Shown here in pieces: positions 16,960 through 27,474 of a DNA stretch of 36,677 bases. This DNA is from Planctomycetota bacterium. Its GTDB lineage: Bacteria > Planctomycetota > B15-G4. Both the position numbers and the translations under genes were made by a program. How positions within the stretch are numbered: position 1 is the stretch's first letter; every line of letters starts with the position of its first letter. A model generated the notes under the pieces. That model saw only the letters and a program-made list of their open reading frames with translations, did not search any database and was not told the DNA's origin. Location: positions 1-36,677 of the forward strand of contig JAJDEQ010000167.1 in the NCBI GenBank assembly GCA_029259695.1, given 5' to 3'.

Positions 16960-17403
16960 TCAGTTGGCCCTGACCTCGATGGCGCGGGGACGAGCCGCCT
17001 CGGCGTGGGGCAGCAACAGGCTGAGCACACCGTTCTCGAGGGTGGCCTCGATGCGGTCGGCATCGACGTCGACCGGCAGACTCAGCACGCGGCGGAAGCT
17101 GCCCACACGGCGCTCACGGCGATGCTCGCGGGCGCCCTGCAGTTCACGTTCGGGGCGCGTGCCCTCGATCGTGAGCTCGTCGCCGAGGACCGAGATCTGC
17201 AGGTCCTCGATGCCCACGCCGGGCACCTCGGCTTCGATGTGCAGGTTGTCTTCGTCACCCCACGCGTTGATGGCGGGGAACCCGGTCGGCTGGTCGCCGT
17301 CGAGTCCGGCGCCCCACCGGGGCAGGGTCTCGAGCATCTGGTCGAAGAGGCTCGGCAGGTTCCGTGGGAAGCCGAAGCCCGGGCGGTTGGTAGGAAGCAG
17401 CAT
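16960..17403 (-). CDS. Hsp20/alpha-crystallin small heat-shock protein (proximal copy)
   Basis: 147 residues, a standard bacterial Hsp20. The N-terminus MLLPTNRPGFGFPRNLPSLFDQM is the usual oligomerisation segment. The alpha-crystallin domain runs from about residue 45: FPAINAWGDEDNLHIEAEVPGVGIEDLQISV, ELTIEGTRPE, SFRRVLSLPVDVDADRIEATLENGVLSLLLPHAE, then ARPRAIEV, which contains the C-terminal I-x-V motif. The ATG at 17403 is preceded by a strong AAGGAG. The long upstream region has a palindrome next to a -10-like element (17635-17659), which may control the pair. First of two tandem hsp20 genes. Confidence 0.94.
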   Translation of the reverse strand: MLLPTNRPGFGFPRNLPSLFDQMLETLPRWGAGLDGDQPTGFPAINAWGDEDNLHIEAEVPGVGIEDLQISVLGDELTIEGTRPERELQGAREHRRERRVGSFRRVLSLPVDVDADRIEATLENGVLSLLLPHAEAARPRAIEVRAN

Positions 17404-17634
17404 GGCGACTCCTTGGTGTGGATCGGGACGGGTCCCGGTTCGGCGGCGAGCAACGCGACCCGCGGCCGCGTGCGCCATCGGCACAGGGAGCAACGACTGT
17501 GCCGAACCGGCTGCCGGTGGTGCTGACGGCCCTCAGGGCTCGGAAGGAGCCCGAATTCGCCCCCTCGAGGGACCCGGGGCCGAGGCCGGGCTCGACACCG
17601 GCACGGCCGGCAAGGCGCCACAACGGCAGTCATC

Positions 17635-17659
17635 TGCGCCATATTGGCGCACTTCTATA
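17635..17659 (-). promoter_or_regulatory. palindrome beside a -10-like element, candidate hsp20 operator/promoter
   Basis: TGCGCCATATTGGCGCA (17635-17651) is a perfect 7-bp inverted repeat around TAT. On the minus strand TATAGA (17659-17654) lies two bases upstream of it, so the palindrome would cover the transcription start. It does not match CIRCE or HAIR elements. The -35 region is weak, and the resulting leader would be about 240 bases. Confidence 0.45.
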
Positions 17660-17803
17660 CCAGGCAGCCCGGTCACGACCCTCGCCATGCACGAGGCCCG
17701 GGTGCGGCACCCACGCCCCGGACCGCCGCCACGCCGTCACGTGCAGCGCGGTGGGCGGCCGGACGCGCCCCGCCGCCGCCGTCGACACGACGCGCACTCC
17801 CCA

Positions 17804-17887
17804 CCGGGCGTGCTGCCGGGCGTGCTCCCGGGCGTGCCGCCGGGCGTGCCGCCGGGCGTGCTCCCGGGCGTGCTGCCGGGCGTGCTC
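17804..17887. repeat. 12-bp tandem repeat, 7 units
   Basis: Seven consecutive copies of CCGGGCGTGCTG, with only the last two or three bases varying (TG, TC, CG, CG, TC, TG, TC). Non-coding, in the region between the divergent hsp20 and sdh operons. Confidence 0.9.
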
Positions 17888-18006
17888 CCGCTGGCCGAGA
17901 CCCGCGCCCACCCCGCGCACTCCTCGTGGCGCGCCGGTGCGATCACGGCGAGCAGACCGGCGTTGGTGATCAACCGGTTCGCTCCACGCCGCGCGCCGAT
18001 CGCGCT

Positions 18007-18038
18007 GCTGGTACCAGCCAACGCGATCCCGCTATCCT
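18007..18038 (+). promoter_or_regulatory. palindrome and -10-like element upstream of sdhC
   Basis: GCTGGTACCAGC (18007-18018) is a perfect 12-base palindrome, followed 14 bases later by TATCCT (18033-18038). It could be an operator over the -35 region of an sdh promoter; the start point would be about 85 bases before sdhC. No -35 consensus is present. Confidence 0.35.
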
Positions 18039-18127
18039 GATGGACTTCGCCGGAGGCGACGAGGGGCCGCACCACCCATCCCGCCCACCGTCGCCCCCCC
18101 TGTCCCGAGCCCCCGGAGCGAGCCTCG

Positions 18128-18822
18128 ATGAACTGGCTCACACGCAGCCTCTCGTCCTCCATCGGCAACAAGCTGCTCGTCGCGATCACGGGCATCGGAC
18201 TCGTCGGTTTCCTGGTCGGTCACCTGGCCGGGAACCTCCAGGTCTACCTCGGCCAGGACGCGTTCAACGCGTACGCCACGGGCCTGCGGGAGTTGGGACC
18301 GCTGCTCAACATCCTGCGCGCGGGGATCGTGCTCGTCGCCATCGTGCACGTGGTCACCGCGATCAAGGCCGCACGCTCCAGCAAGAACGCGCGCCCCGTC
18401 GCCTACGCGAAACACACGCGCGTGGTGTCGAGCGGCAACAGTCACTCGATGGTGCGCACCGGCCTGCTGATCCTGGCCTTCGTGCTGTTCCACCTGGCCC
18501 ACTTCACCTGGGGCCTGACCCACCCCGAACACTACAAGCTGGTGGACGGTGAGGGACGGCACGACGCGTACTCGATGCTCGTGCTCGGCTTCCAGAGCTG
18601 GCCCGTCGCGGTGAGCTACGTCGTGGCCATGTTCCTGCTGGGCATGCACATCTCCCACGGCATCCCGAGCCTGCTGCAGACGCTCGGCATCAGCCATCCC
18701 AAGTATCGACCGCTGCTCGAGAAGAGCGGCCCGGTCATCGCCGTGCTGCTCGTGGCCGGCTTCGTCTCGATCCCGGTCTCGGTCCTGCTGGGAATCGTGC
18801 CTCTTCCCGAGGGTGTGCTCTG

Positions 18823-18823
<1 letters not shown>
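18128..18823 (+). CDS. sdhC: succinate dehydrogenase cytochrome b subunit
   Basis: 231 residues with five predicted membrane helices, the single-subunit anchor type (B. subtilis/Wolinella-like) that carries two b haems and reduces a quinone. Candidate haem ligands are H32 ([11 protein letters not shown]), H74, H122 or H125 ([11 protein letters not shown]) and H174 or H177 ([16 protein letters not shown]). The family signature [22 protein letters not shown] is at the N-terminus. The ATG at 18128 has GGAG at suitable distance. It is first in the order C-A-B, and its stop overlaps the sdhA start (TGATG). The absence of a separate sdhD fits this anchor class. Confidence 0.93.
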
Positions 18824-20742
<1,919 letters not shown>

Positions 20743-20765
20743 ACGCGCCTCCGCGGCGCCCGACC

Positions 20766-20806
20766 GAACACGATCCGCATGAACACGAACCGGCCCACGA
20801 ACACGA
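20766..20806 (+). repeat. short GAACACGA repeats in the sdhA-sdhB spacer
   Basis: GAACACGA occurs three times (20766-20773, 20781-20788, 20799-20806) in the 80-base spacer between sdhA and sdhB. It is AC-rich and low in structure; it may simply be a slippage product. Confidence 0.5.
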
Positions 20807-20822
20807 CCCGAACGAGAGAGCG

Positions 20823-21575
20823 ATGAAGCTGACCCTTCGTGTCTGGCGACAGAGGAACGCATCCGAGCAGGGGCGCTTCGAGACCTACGAGGCCACCGAC
20901 GTCAGCCCGGACATGTCGTTCCTCGAGATGCTCGACGTGCTCAACCGCGACCTGGTCGAGCGCAGCGAGGAGCCCGTGGCGTTCGACCACGACTGCCGCG
21001 AGGGCATCTGCGGCACCTGCTCGCTGGTGATCAACGGCGTCGCCCACGGTCCGCGCAAGGCCACCACCACGTGCCAGTTGCACATGCGCTCGTTCAAGGA
21101 CGGTGACACCGTCACGATCGAGCCCTTCCGCGCCACGGGCTTCCCCGCCGTGCGCGACCTCGTCGTCGATCGCAGTGCGTTCGATCGCATCCTGCAGTCG
21201 GGCGGCTTCATCTCCGTCAACACCGGCGGCGCACCGGACGCCAACGCGCTTCCGATCGGCAAGGCGGAAGCCGACACCGCGTTCGACGCGGCGGCGTGCA
21301 TCGGCTGCGGGGCCTGCGTCGCCGCGTGTCCGAATGCCGCCGCCATGTTGTTCGTGTCGGCCAAGATCGCGCACCTGTCTCATCTGCCGCAAGGCGCCGT
21401 GGAACACGAGCAACGGGTCGTGCGCATGGTGCACGCGATGGATGGCGAGGGCTTCGGCACCTGCCGCAACTACTACGAGTGCGAAGCGGTGTGTCCGAAG
21501 GAGATCCCGGTGAGCTTCATCGCCGACATGAACCGCGGCTACCTCAAGGCTGCGCTCACCGCAGCGAGCGACTGA
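20823..21575 (+). CDS. sdhB: succinate dehydrogenase iron-sulfur subunit
   Basis: 250 residues, electron-transfer subunit of complex II. The N-terminal 2Fe-2S domain has CREGICGTC and a later Cys in [10 protein letters not shown]. The C-terminal ferredoxin-like domain has [15 protein letters not shown] and [16 protein letters not shown], which together bind the 4Fe-4S and 3Fe-4S clusters. The start at 20823 follows GAGAGAG. It is the last gene of sdhCAB; a small hairpin follows at 21595-21611. Confidence 0.96.
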   Translation: MKLTLRVWRQRNASEQGRFETYEATDVSPDMSFLEMLDVLNRDLVERSEEPVAFDHDCREGICGTCSLVINGVAHGPRKATTTCQLHMRSFKDGDTVTIEPFRATGFPAVRDLVVDRSAFDRILQSGGFISVNTGGAPDANALPIGKAEADTAFDAAACIGCGACVAACPNAAAMLFVSAKIAHLSHLPQGAVEHEQRVVRMVHAMDGEGFGTCRNYYECEAVCPKEIPVSFIADMNRGYLKAALTAASD

Positions 21576-21594
21576 GGCGACGTCCGACGCCCGT

Positions 21595-21611
21595 GTCGCG
21601 ATCCGCGCGAC
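21595..21611 (+). terminator. possible sdh operon terminator
   Basis: GTCGCG-ATCCG-CGCGAC forms a perfect 6-bp stem 20 bases after the sdhB stop. Short, and no T tract follows. Confidence 0.3.
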
Positions 21612-21746
21612 CCGGGAGCGGCCACGGTGCCGGACGGCCGACCCCTCCGACGGCCCCCGCGGCAGCCTGCGGCCCGGTCCCGAACCGATCCGGTCCAAGC
21701 GACACCTGGCCGCCCGCGCCCGCGCCATCGTCCCGCGAGGCTCTGC

Positions 21747-21752
21747 TACAAT
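21747..21752 (+). promoter_or_regulatory. -10-like element upstream of the metalloprotease gene
   Basis: TACAAT matches the -10 consensus at five of six positions in very GC-rich DNA, about 190 bases before the protease start. No recognisable -35. Confidence 0.3.
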
Positions 21753-21940
21753 CCGCGGCCATCATCGTCGCAGGGCCCCGACGCCCGCCGCAGCGACGCT
21801 GATTCCTTGCCGTCCCCGAACGCCTGCTGTTCCCCCGAACGACCACAGGCGCGCAACCAGCCGGTGCCGAAGCCCGCTGGCCCCGAACCAGGTCCCTCGA
21901 TCCGGGTCGACCGAACCGGCCCCTTCGGAGCTCTCCCTTG

Positions 21941-23734
21941 ATGACGCTCGCGAACCGTCTCGTGGCAATCGCCGTCCTCGTTGCGCCGGCCCTCAGTGCG
22001 CAGGCCGCTCCCCAACCCGCAACGGCCGCGCCCGAACAGGTGCAGGATGACCACCTCCTGCTGCACGCCGCCGACATCACGGGCGCACACGCGCTCTCGC
22101 GCGACCTGCACGTGGGCGACTTCACGCTGCAACGGTTGCAGCTCCCCGACACGGCCCCCCTGCCGTTCGCGGTCGAGGTCGAGCTGCAGGGCCAGGTCCG
22201 ACGCCTCGAGCTGTACCCGCACTCGTTGCGCGGCCCCGAGTTCCAGCTCCTCGTGCAGGACGACCTGGGGCTGCACGCGGTCGAAGCCGCGGCGCCGACG
22301 ACCTACCGCGGCACGGTCGCGGGCCTGCCCGACAGCATCGTCGCGGCGTCGCTCACGGGCGGCCAGCTCACGGGCTTCGTGCGCCTGATGCCGGAGTTGC
22401 CCGTGCTGGGCATCCAACCCGCCAGCGCCCTCGATCCGAGCTTCGACCGGCGCGATCACCTCGTCTACGACGCGCGCGACAACCTGCCCCACGACGGCGT
22501 GTGCGGCACACCCGACGACGACAGCGACGTGCCGACCGAGACCGCCGGCCCCGGCGACGGCGGCCCGGTGGTGACCAAGATCTGCCAGGTGGCGTGTGAC
22601 ACCGACTGGGAGTACTACCTCGACAAGGGCAGCTCGGTGAGCAACACCCAGAACGACATCGAGGCCATCCTCAACGCGGTGGAGGCGATCTACGAGGCCG
22701 ACGTCGCGATCATCTACGAGATCACCACGATCATCGTGCGCTCGACGTCCGCCGACCCCTACAGCACGAGCAGTCCCAGCGGACTGCTCAACCAGTTCGA
22801 GGATGAGTGGAACGACAACCACGACGCCACCACCCGCGACGTGGCGCACATGTTCACCGGGCGCAACCTCTCCGGCTCCACCATCGGCATCGCCTCGCTC
22901 AACACGATCTGTGCCCTGGGCAGCGCCTACGGTCTCTCCGAGAACTACACCAGCAACTTCACCAACCTGGTGGCGCTCACCGCCCACGAGCTGGGACACA
23001 ACTGGAGTTCGCCGCACTGCAACGGCACGACGACCTGTCGCATCATGTGCTCGTCGCTGGGTGGCTGCGGCTCGGTCACCTCGTTCGGCGGCCTGGCGAT
23101 CAGCGCCCTGGAGAGCAAGAAGAACTCGGCCGCCTGCCTCGAAGCCGTCCCGCCCGACATGCCGCCGATCCTGAACAGCATGTCGGCGGCCCAGATCCCG
23201 GCGCTCAACTCGGCCCAGGTCACGCTGAGCGGCAGCAACCTGATCCAGGTCTCGCAGGTGATCCACGACGGCGTGGTGCTGAACGAGGGGCAGTTCGTGA
23301 TCACCAGCAACTGGTCGATCGCCTACGCCCCGCCCGCCGCCACCTCGATCGGCATGACCTCGGTCAGCGTGGTCAACGCGGCCGGCGTCAGCGCCGAGGT
23401 CGCGTTCGAGTACACGGCCAACGACCCGCCGCAGATCGAAGCGGACTTCGTGGCCTTCAGCGGTGGCCCGATGGAGTGGCGTTGGAGCGCCACGCCCGGC
23501 TCGTCGGCACTGCTGCTGTTCGCGCTCGATCCCACGACCTTCGAGTTCGACGGCCAGGACATCCTGCTGCACCTGTCGATCCTGCACTCGGCCATCATCC
23601 CGGCCGGCGGCATCGATTCGTTCGAGATCAACCTGCCGGCCTCGGCGTCGGGCGTGTTGCTGTTCACGCAGATCGCCACCCTCGACCCGAACTTCGCCGG
23701 CGCCAGCAACATCCTGACGACCTTCATCCTCTAG
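21941..23734 (+). CDS. secreted zinc metalloprotease (reprolysin-like) with TIG domain
   Basis: 597 residues. A signal peptide ends near ALSAQAA. A propeptide-like region follows to about 205, containing TTYRGTVAGLPDSIVAASLTGG. The catalytic domain is at about 205-405, with the zinc motif HELGHNWSSPH at 349-359 (H-E-x2-H-x5-H) and a Met-turn shortly after in CRIMCSS, as in M12B/metzincin proteases. Residues about 412-492 are an IPT/TIG Ig-like domain (VTLSGSNLIQVSQVIHDGVVL to SVVNAAGVSAEVAFEY). The last 100 residues form an unrecognised beta-rich segment. The many Cys around the active site fit an extracytoplasmic, disulfide-bonded protein. The ATG at 21941 is preferred; the TTG just before it is also possible. 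Substrate unknown. Confidence 0.88.
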   Translation: MTLANRLVAIAVLVAPALSAQAAPQPATAAPEQVQDDHLLLHAADITGAHALSRDLHVGDFTLQRLQLPDTAPLPFAVEVELQGQVRRLELYPHSLRGPEFQLLVQDDLGLHAVEAAAPTTYRGTVAGLPDSIVAASLTGGQLTGFVRLMPELPVLGIQPASALDPSFDRRDHLVYDARDNLPHDGVCGTPDDDSDVPTETAGPGDGGPVVTKICQVACDTDWEYYLDKGSSVSNTQNDIEAILNAVEAIYEADVAIIYEITTIIVRSTSADPYSTSSPSGLLNQFEDEWNDNHDATTRDVAHMFTGRNLSGSTIGIASLNTICALGSAYGLSENYTSNFTNLVALTAHELGHNWSSPHCNGTTTCRIMCSSLGGCGSVTSFGGLAISALESKKNSAACLEAVPPDMPPILNSMSAAQIPALNSAQVTLSGSNLIQVSQVIHDGVVLNEGQFVITSNWSIAYAPPAATSIGMTSVSVVNAAGVSAEVAFEYTANDPPQIEADFVAFSGGPMEWRWSATPGSSALLLFALDPTTFEFDGQDILLHLSILHSAIIPAGGIDSFEINLPASASGVLLFTQIATLDPNFAGASNILTTFIL

Positions 23735-23775
23735 ACGACGGCCGCTCGGCTCGCGCCCCGTTCCCGAGCGCCTGC

Positions 23776-23870
23776 CCCAGTGGACGAGCGCCTGCTCAGT
23801 GGACGAGCGCCGACTCAGTGGACGGGCACCGACTCGGTGGACGGGCGCCGACTCGGTGGACGGGCGCTGC
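23776..23870. repeat. 19-bp tandem repeat, 5 units
   Basis: Five units of 19 bases resembling CTCAGTGGACGAGCGCCGA, each differing by one to four bases, fill the gap between the convergent metalloprotease and gpmA genes and end exactly at the gpmA stop codon. Confidence 0.85.
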
Positions 23871-24614
23871 TCAGCCCTTGGCCTGGTTGGCCACGGCTTC
23901 GGCGGCCTTGCGTGCCGCTTCGGGATCCCCGAGGTAGCGGCTGCTCAGCGCCCGCAGGTCGTCGTCCAGTTCGTAGACGAGCGGGATGCCGGTGGGGATG
24001 TTGACCTCGACGATGTCGTCGTCGGAGATGCCTTCGAGCTGCTTCACCAGCGCGCGCAGGCTGTTGCCGTGGGCCGCGATCAGCACGCGCTCACCGGCCC
24101 GGATGCGAGGTGCGATCTCGCCGTCCCACACCGGCGCGAAGCGCTCGACCGTGTCCTTGAGGCACTCGCTGAGCGGCACCTGCTCGGGGCTCAGTGACGC
24201 ATAGCGCAGATCGTGTCCGGCCCAGCGCTCGTCATCGCGCTCGAGCGGCGGCGGGGCCGTCGCGTACGCCCGACGCCAGATCTTGACCTGTTCGGCGCCG
24301 TGCTGCGCCGTCGTCTCGGCCTTGTTGAGCCCCTGGAGCGCGCCGTAGTGGCGCTCGTTGAGACGCCAGTCGCGCACGACCGGCACCCACATCCGGTCCA
24401 TCTCCTCGAGCGCCAGCCACAACGTCTTGATCGCGCGCTTCAGCACCGACGTGTAGCAGACGTCGAACTCGAGCCCTTCGTCCCGCATCAGGCGGCCCGC
24501 CTGCGCGGCCTCGCCCTTCCCCTTCTCGGTCAACCCGACGTCGTGCCAGCCGGTGAAGCGGTTCTCCTGGTTCCACAGGCTCTGGCCGTGGCGCAGCAGC
24601 ACGAGGGTCGTCAT
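23871..24614 (-). CDS. gpmA: 2,3-bisphosphoglycerate-dependent phosphoglycerate mutase
   Basis: 247 residues, normal for GpmA. The enzyme interconverts 3- and 2-phosphoglycerate in glycolysis and gluconeogenesis. The phospho-histidine is H9 in [20 protein letters not shown], acid/base E87 lies in [13 protein letters not shown], and the second active-site His is H182 in [17 protein letters not shown]. The specificity segment [15 protein letters not shown] and the C-terminal lid [12 protein letters not shown] are intact. The ATG at 24614 has GGAG seven bases upstream. It is divergent from the amidohydrolase gene and convergent with the metalloprotease gene. Confidence 0.97.
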   Translation of the reverse strand: MTTLVLLRHGQSLWNQENRFTGWHDVGLTEKGKGEAAQAGRLMRDEGLEFDVCYTSVLKRAIKTLWLALEEMDRMWVPVVRDWRLNERHYGALQGLNKAETTAQHGAEQVKIWRRAYATAPPPLERDDERWAGHDLRYASLSPEQVPLSECLKDTVERFAPVWDGEIAPRIRAGERVLIAAHGNSLRALVKQLEGISDDDIVEVNIPTGIPLVYELDDDLRALSSRYLGDPEAARKAAEAVANQAKG

Positions 24615-24665
24615 GGTCGGGCTCCGGAGTGCAGGGGGGCGACCCGCTATCAAAACCGCCGCGCA

Positions 24666-24690
24666 GGGGGCACACAAGCCCCCCTATACT
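24666..24690 (+). promoter_or_regulatory. hairpin plus -10-like TATACT upstream of the amidohydrolase gene
   Basis: GGGGGC-ACACAA-GCCCCC (24666-24683) is a perfect 6-bp inverted repeat, followed one base later by TATACT (24685-24690), a good -10 match. The predicted start would be about 30 bases before the amidohydrolase TTG. The inverted repeat sits where a regulator could act between divergent genes. No -35 consensus. Confidence 0.4.
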
Positions 24691-24728
24691 CGCGCCCTCC
24701 GCGTCGCCGTCCCCGGAGCCCTTGGACC

Positions 24729-26141
24729 TTGAGAATCCCCGCCACCGCCGCCGTCGCTGCGCTGCTGCTGTGCACGCTCGTCACGCCCCGCGCGTCAGCG
24801 TCGGACACCGTGCTCGCCCTGGTGGGGGCGACGCTCCACGACGGCCGCGGTGGTGCTGCGCTGGAGGACTCCGTGATCGTCGTGAGCGACGGCCGCCTGC
24901 TGGCCGTCGGCCCCGCCGCGAGCACCCCGATCCCGCCCGGAGCCGAGCAGATCGACCTGACCGGGCGCTTCGTGATCCCCGGCCTGATCGACAACCACGT
25001 GCACTACTCCCAGACGGGCTGGGCCGACGGGCGCCCCGATTCGGTGGACGTGCGCGACCGCTACCCCTATGCCCAGGTGGCCACGGAACTGGAGCTCGCT
25101 CCCGAGCGCTTCCACCACGCCTTCCTGGCCTGCGGCGTCACCGCCGTGTTCGACGTGGGCGGCTTCCCGTGGACGCGCCGGCTGCCCGCGCGCACCGAGC
25201 TGGCAACCGACGCGCCCCACGTGGCCGCGGCAGGCCCGCTGCTCGCCACCTGGGTCCCGCCCCAGCTCCGGCTGCCCGACCGCAGCCAGTTCGTGCTGAT
25301 GGAGGACGAGGACGGCGTGCGCGCCAGCGTGCGTTCGCACGCCGCGTCAGGCAGCGACGCCATCAAGATCTGGTACATCGTGCGCGCCCCGGGCGACGTG
25401 CAGCAGTCCGCGCCGCTCGTGCACGCGGCGGCGCACGAGGCCCGGGCCCACGACCTGCCGCTGATCGTGCACGCGACCCAGCTCGAGGCCGCCCGGGTCT
25501 CGATCGAGGCCGGAGCGCACCTGCTGGTGCACAGCGTGGACGACGCCCCGGTGGATGCGGAGTTCGTCGACGCCGCACGGGCGTCGGGCGTCTTCTACTG
25601 TCCCACGCTCGTGGTCACGGAGGGCTACGGTTTCCTCTACGGGCGCGAGGTGCCCGCCCACGTCGCCGCGGGACTCGAGCTGGTGCACCCCACGATCCGC
25701 GAGCGCGTGCTCTCGACGCGCGACCTGCTCCCCGACCCGCGCATGTCCCCAGGCATCCTCCAACGCATCGAAGAACGACGCCTGGCACGCGCCGAGGTCA
25801 TGGCCCACAACCTGCGCACGCTGCACCAGGCCGGCGTGCCCATCGCGCTGGGCACCGACGCCGGCAACCCGCTCACGCTCCACGGGCCGTCGATCTTCCG
25901 CGAGGCCGCGGCCATGGCCACGGCGGGGCTCACCCCCCTGCAGGTGCTCTCGTCAGCGACGCGAGACGGCGCGGCGGCCATGGGGCGCGGACACGACCTG
26001 GGCCTGCTCGAGGCGGGCCGCATCGCCGATCTGGTCGTGCTGTCCCACGACCCCGCGGAGGACGTGGAGCACTGGCGGCGCATCACCCACGTCATGCGCG
26101 CCGGCGTGCTCCATCCGCGCGAGACGTTCCTGCAACGTTGA
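24729..26141 (+). CDS. secreted metal-dependent amidohydrolase
   Basis: 470 residues. A signal peptide (RIPATAAVAALLLCTLVTPRASA) precedes an imidazolonepropionase/prolidase-like amidohydrolase. Metal ligands are visible: H90 and H92 in IDNHVHYSQTGW, the likely carboxylated lysine K213 in DAIKIWYIV, H248 in LPLIVHATQLEAA, H268 in HLLVHSVDD and D377 in ALGTDAGNP. The ending LLEAGRIADLVVLSHDP is the usual beta-sandwich return. Substrate unknown; exported relatives hydrolyse peptides or cyclic amides. A TTG start at 24729 is proposed because GGAG lies ten bases upstream and the signal peptide begins there; no ATG exists before it. The downstream gene is convergent. Confidence 0.88.
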   Translation: MRIPATAAVAALLLCTLVTPRASASDTVLALVGATLHDGRGGAALEDSVIVVSDGRLLAVGPAASTPIPPGAEQIDLTGRFVIPGLIDNHVHYSQTGWADGRPDSVDVRDRYPYAQVATELELAPERFHHAFLACGVTAVFDVGGFPWTRRLPARTELATDAPHVAAAGPLLATWVPPQLRLPDRSQFVLMEDEDGVRASVRSHAASGSDAIKIWYIVRAPGDVQQSAPLVHAAAHEARAHDLPLIVHATQLEAARVSIEAGAHLLVHSVDDAPVDAEFVDAARASGVFYCPTLVVTEGYGFLYGREVPAHVAAGLELVHPTIRERVLSTRDLLPDPRMSPGILQRIEERRLARAEVMAHNLRTLHQAGVPIALGTDAGNPLTLHGPSIFREAAAMATAGLTPLQVLSSATRDGAAAMGRGHDLGLLEAGRIADLVVLSHDPAEDVEHWRRITHVMRAGVLHPRETFLQR

Positions 26142-26164
26142 CGCTGCGGCACCGCGCGGCCGGT

Positions 26165-27412
26165 TCAGACCTCCGAGTCGAACAGGGTCACGTAGGTCGA
26201 CGAGCCGACGAAGTTGTTGCTGCTCGGGTCCTGGTACCCGCCGCCGATGAACAGCGACAGGGACACGACCCCCGGACCCAGTTCGGTGACCTCGAAGGTC
26301 AACTCGAGTTCACGCGTGCCCGGGATCATGAACGGCGTGTCGATGAAGAAGGGGTCGTTGAACGACGTCGAGCCACCGAGGGCCGGCTGGAGCGTCTGCT
26401 CCTGGGTGAAGCCGAAGGAGAGGTAGACCCGGTCGCCCGGTTCGCCGCGCAAGGTGACGACCAGGTTGCCACCCTCGCGCACCGGCGAGTTGGCGCTCAC
26501 GCTCCGAGCCGTCCCCGTGAGGAAGCGGAAGGGATCGGCGGTGGGCGGGAACGACAGGAACGGGAAACCGGTCGAGAAGAAGCTGCAGCCGTCGCCGCTC
26601 ACGCCGTCGGTCCCGGGCACGAACTCGCTGTCGACGACCCAGATCACGCTGTCGTTGGTGTTGCCGCCCTCCCCGGGGATCGAGCGCACACCGTTGCCAC
26701 CCGAGCCGCCGGGAGCACACGGAGTGGTCCGAGTGGCATCCACGCCGTCACCACCCTGACCGCCGGTGAAGGTGGAGCCGACCAACATGAGGTCATCGGG
26801 GGACTGTGAGAAGAGGCCGTCCAGCCCCGCGCCACCGCCGACGGGCAGGCCGGTGGCCGAGTCGATGAAGCCCTCGGCACCGAGCCCGCCGGTGGACACG
26901 CACTCGGCGACGACGACCTGCGACGCCTCGGTGAGCATGCCCGCGAACGGCTTGTTCGACGCGAGTGTGCAGCGGGTGAACGTCGCCTGGTCGCAGTTCA
27001 GCGCTTCGCCTGCCTCCGCGTCACAGTCCTCGACCCAGACCGGCCCCTCGTTGTCGCGCAACTGGATCCAAGCGGACTCCCGTCCGCCGTTGGAGACGTC
27101 GAGTCCGCGGATCGCGGTGCTGTGCTGCGGTCCCTGCCCGGTGACGATCAACGGCGACGTGATGCGCGGCGACTTGCCCCGTTCGCCGAGCAACGTGAGG
27201 CTCTTGCCGCTGATCGTCGCGCCGGCGTACTGGCCCTTGCGCACGAGCACGACGTCGCCTTCCGCGGCGGCGTCGATCGCCGGCTGCAGTTCGGTGAAGA
27301 CCCCCGGACCCCCGTTCGCGTCGACGACGAGCACGTCACCCTGCGCGAGCGCGGGGCCCCCGAGGAGAGCGCCGGCGACGAGCGTCGCCAGCGCGATACG
27401 AACGGGAATCAT
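26165..27412 (-). CDS. secreted right-handed beta-helix protein, function unknown
   Basis: 415 residues. A signal peptide (LATLVAGALLGGPALAQG) is followed by VLVVDANGGPGVFTELQPAIDAAAEGDVVLVRKGQY, the standard opening of pectin-lyase-fold proteins, and strand-turn repeats to about residue 265 (SLTLLGERGKSPRI, VWVEDCDAEAGEALNCDQATFTRCTLA). The last 110 residues form a separate beta domain, with VREGGNLVVTLRGEPGDRVYLSFGF and LELTFEV. No catalytic motif of a polysaccharide lyase was recognised. It is probably a secreted or cell-surface protein. The ATG at 27412 has GGAG six to seven bases upstream. This style is common in planctomycete-like genomes, from memory. Confidence 0.8.
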   Translation of the reverse strand: MIPVRIALATLVAGALLGGPALAQGDVLVVDANGGPGVFTELQPAIDAAAEGDVVLVRKGQYAGATISGKSLTLLGERGKSPRITSPLIVTGQGPQHSTAIRGLDVSNGGRESAWIQLRDNEGPVWVEDCDAEAGEALNCDQATFTRCTLASNKPFAGMLTEASQVVVAECVSTGGLGAEGFIDSATGLPVGGGAGLDGLFSQSPDDLMLVGSTFTGGQGGDGVDATRTTPCAPGGSGGNGVRSIPGEGGNTNDSVIWVVDSEFVPGTDGVSGDGCSFFSTGFPFLSFPPTADPFRFLTGTARSVSANSPVREGGNLVVTLRGEPGDRVYLSFGFTQEQTLQPALGGSTSFNDPFFIDTPFMIPGTRELELTFEVTELGPGVVSLSLFIGGGYQDPSSNNFVGSSTYVTLFDSEV

Positions 27413-27442
27413 GGGAATCTCCGGCCCGGCCGCAGTGCCCGG

Positions 27443-27474
27443 CTGCGAACAACTGGCCCGACTGCGAACAACTG
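27443..27474. repeat. two direct 13-bp repeats, 19-bp period
   Basis: CTGCGAACAACTG occurs at 27443-27455 and 27462-27474, just upstream of the beta-helix gene start. It could be paired regulator sites or a small duplication. Confidence 0.5.

Larger units (their letters stand above)
17404..18127. other. 724-base divergent non-coding region (hsp20 / sdh)
   Basis: No credible gene. It contains the palindrome and -10-like element at 17635-17659 about 230 bases upstream of hsp20, a seven-unit 12-bp tandem repeat at 17804-17887, and a 12-base palindrome with a -10-like element at 18007-18038 ahead of sdhC. The open frames that cross it are low-complexity by-products of the repeat. Confidence 0.6.
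21576..21940. other. intergenic region between sdhB and the metalloprotease gene
   Basis: 365 bases; no gene seen. It holds a small hairpin just after sdhB, a TACAAT -10-like element at 21747-21752 and several scattered CCCCGAAC words in the probable protease leader. Confidence 0.5.

Noticed and set aside
17804..17887. CRISPR array
   Set aside because: Units are contiguous 12-mers with no spacers and no cas genes nearby.
16850..18040. Plus-strand frame encoding VLPG/VPPG repeats
   Set aside because: It is antisense to an hsp20 gene and then reads through a non-coding 12-bp minisatellite. No start signal or recognisable domain.
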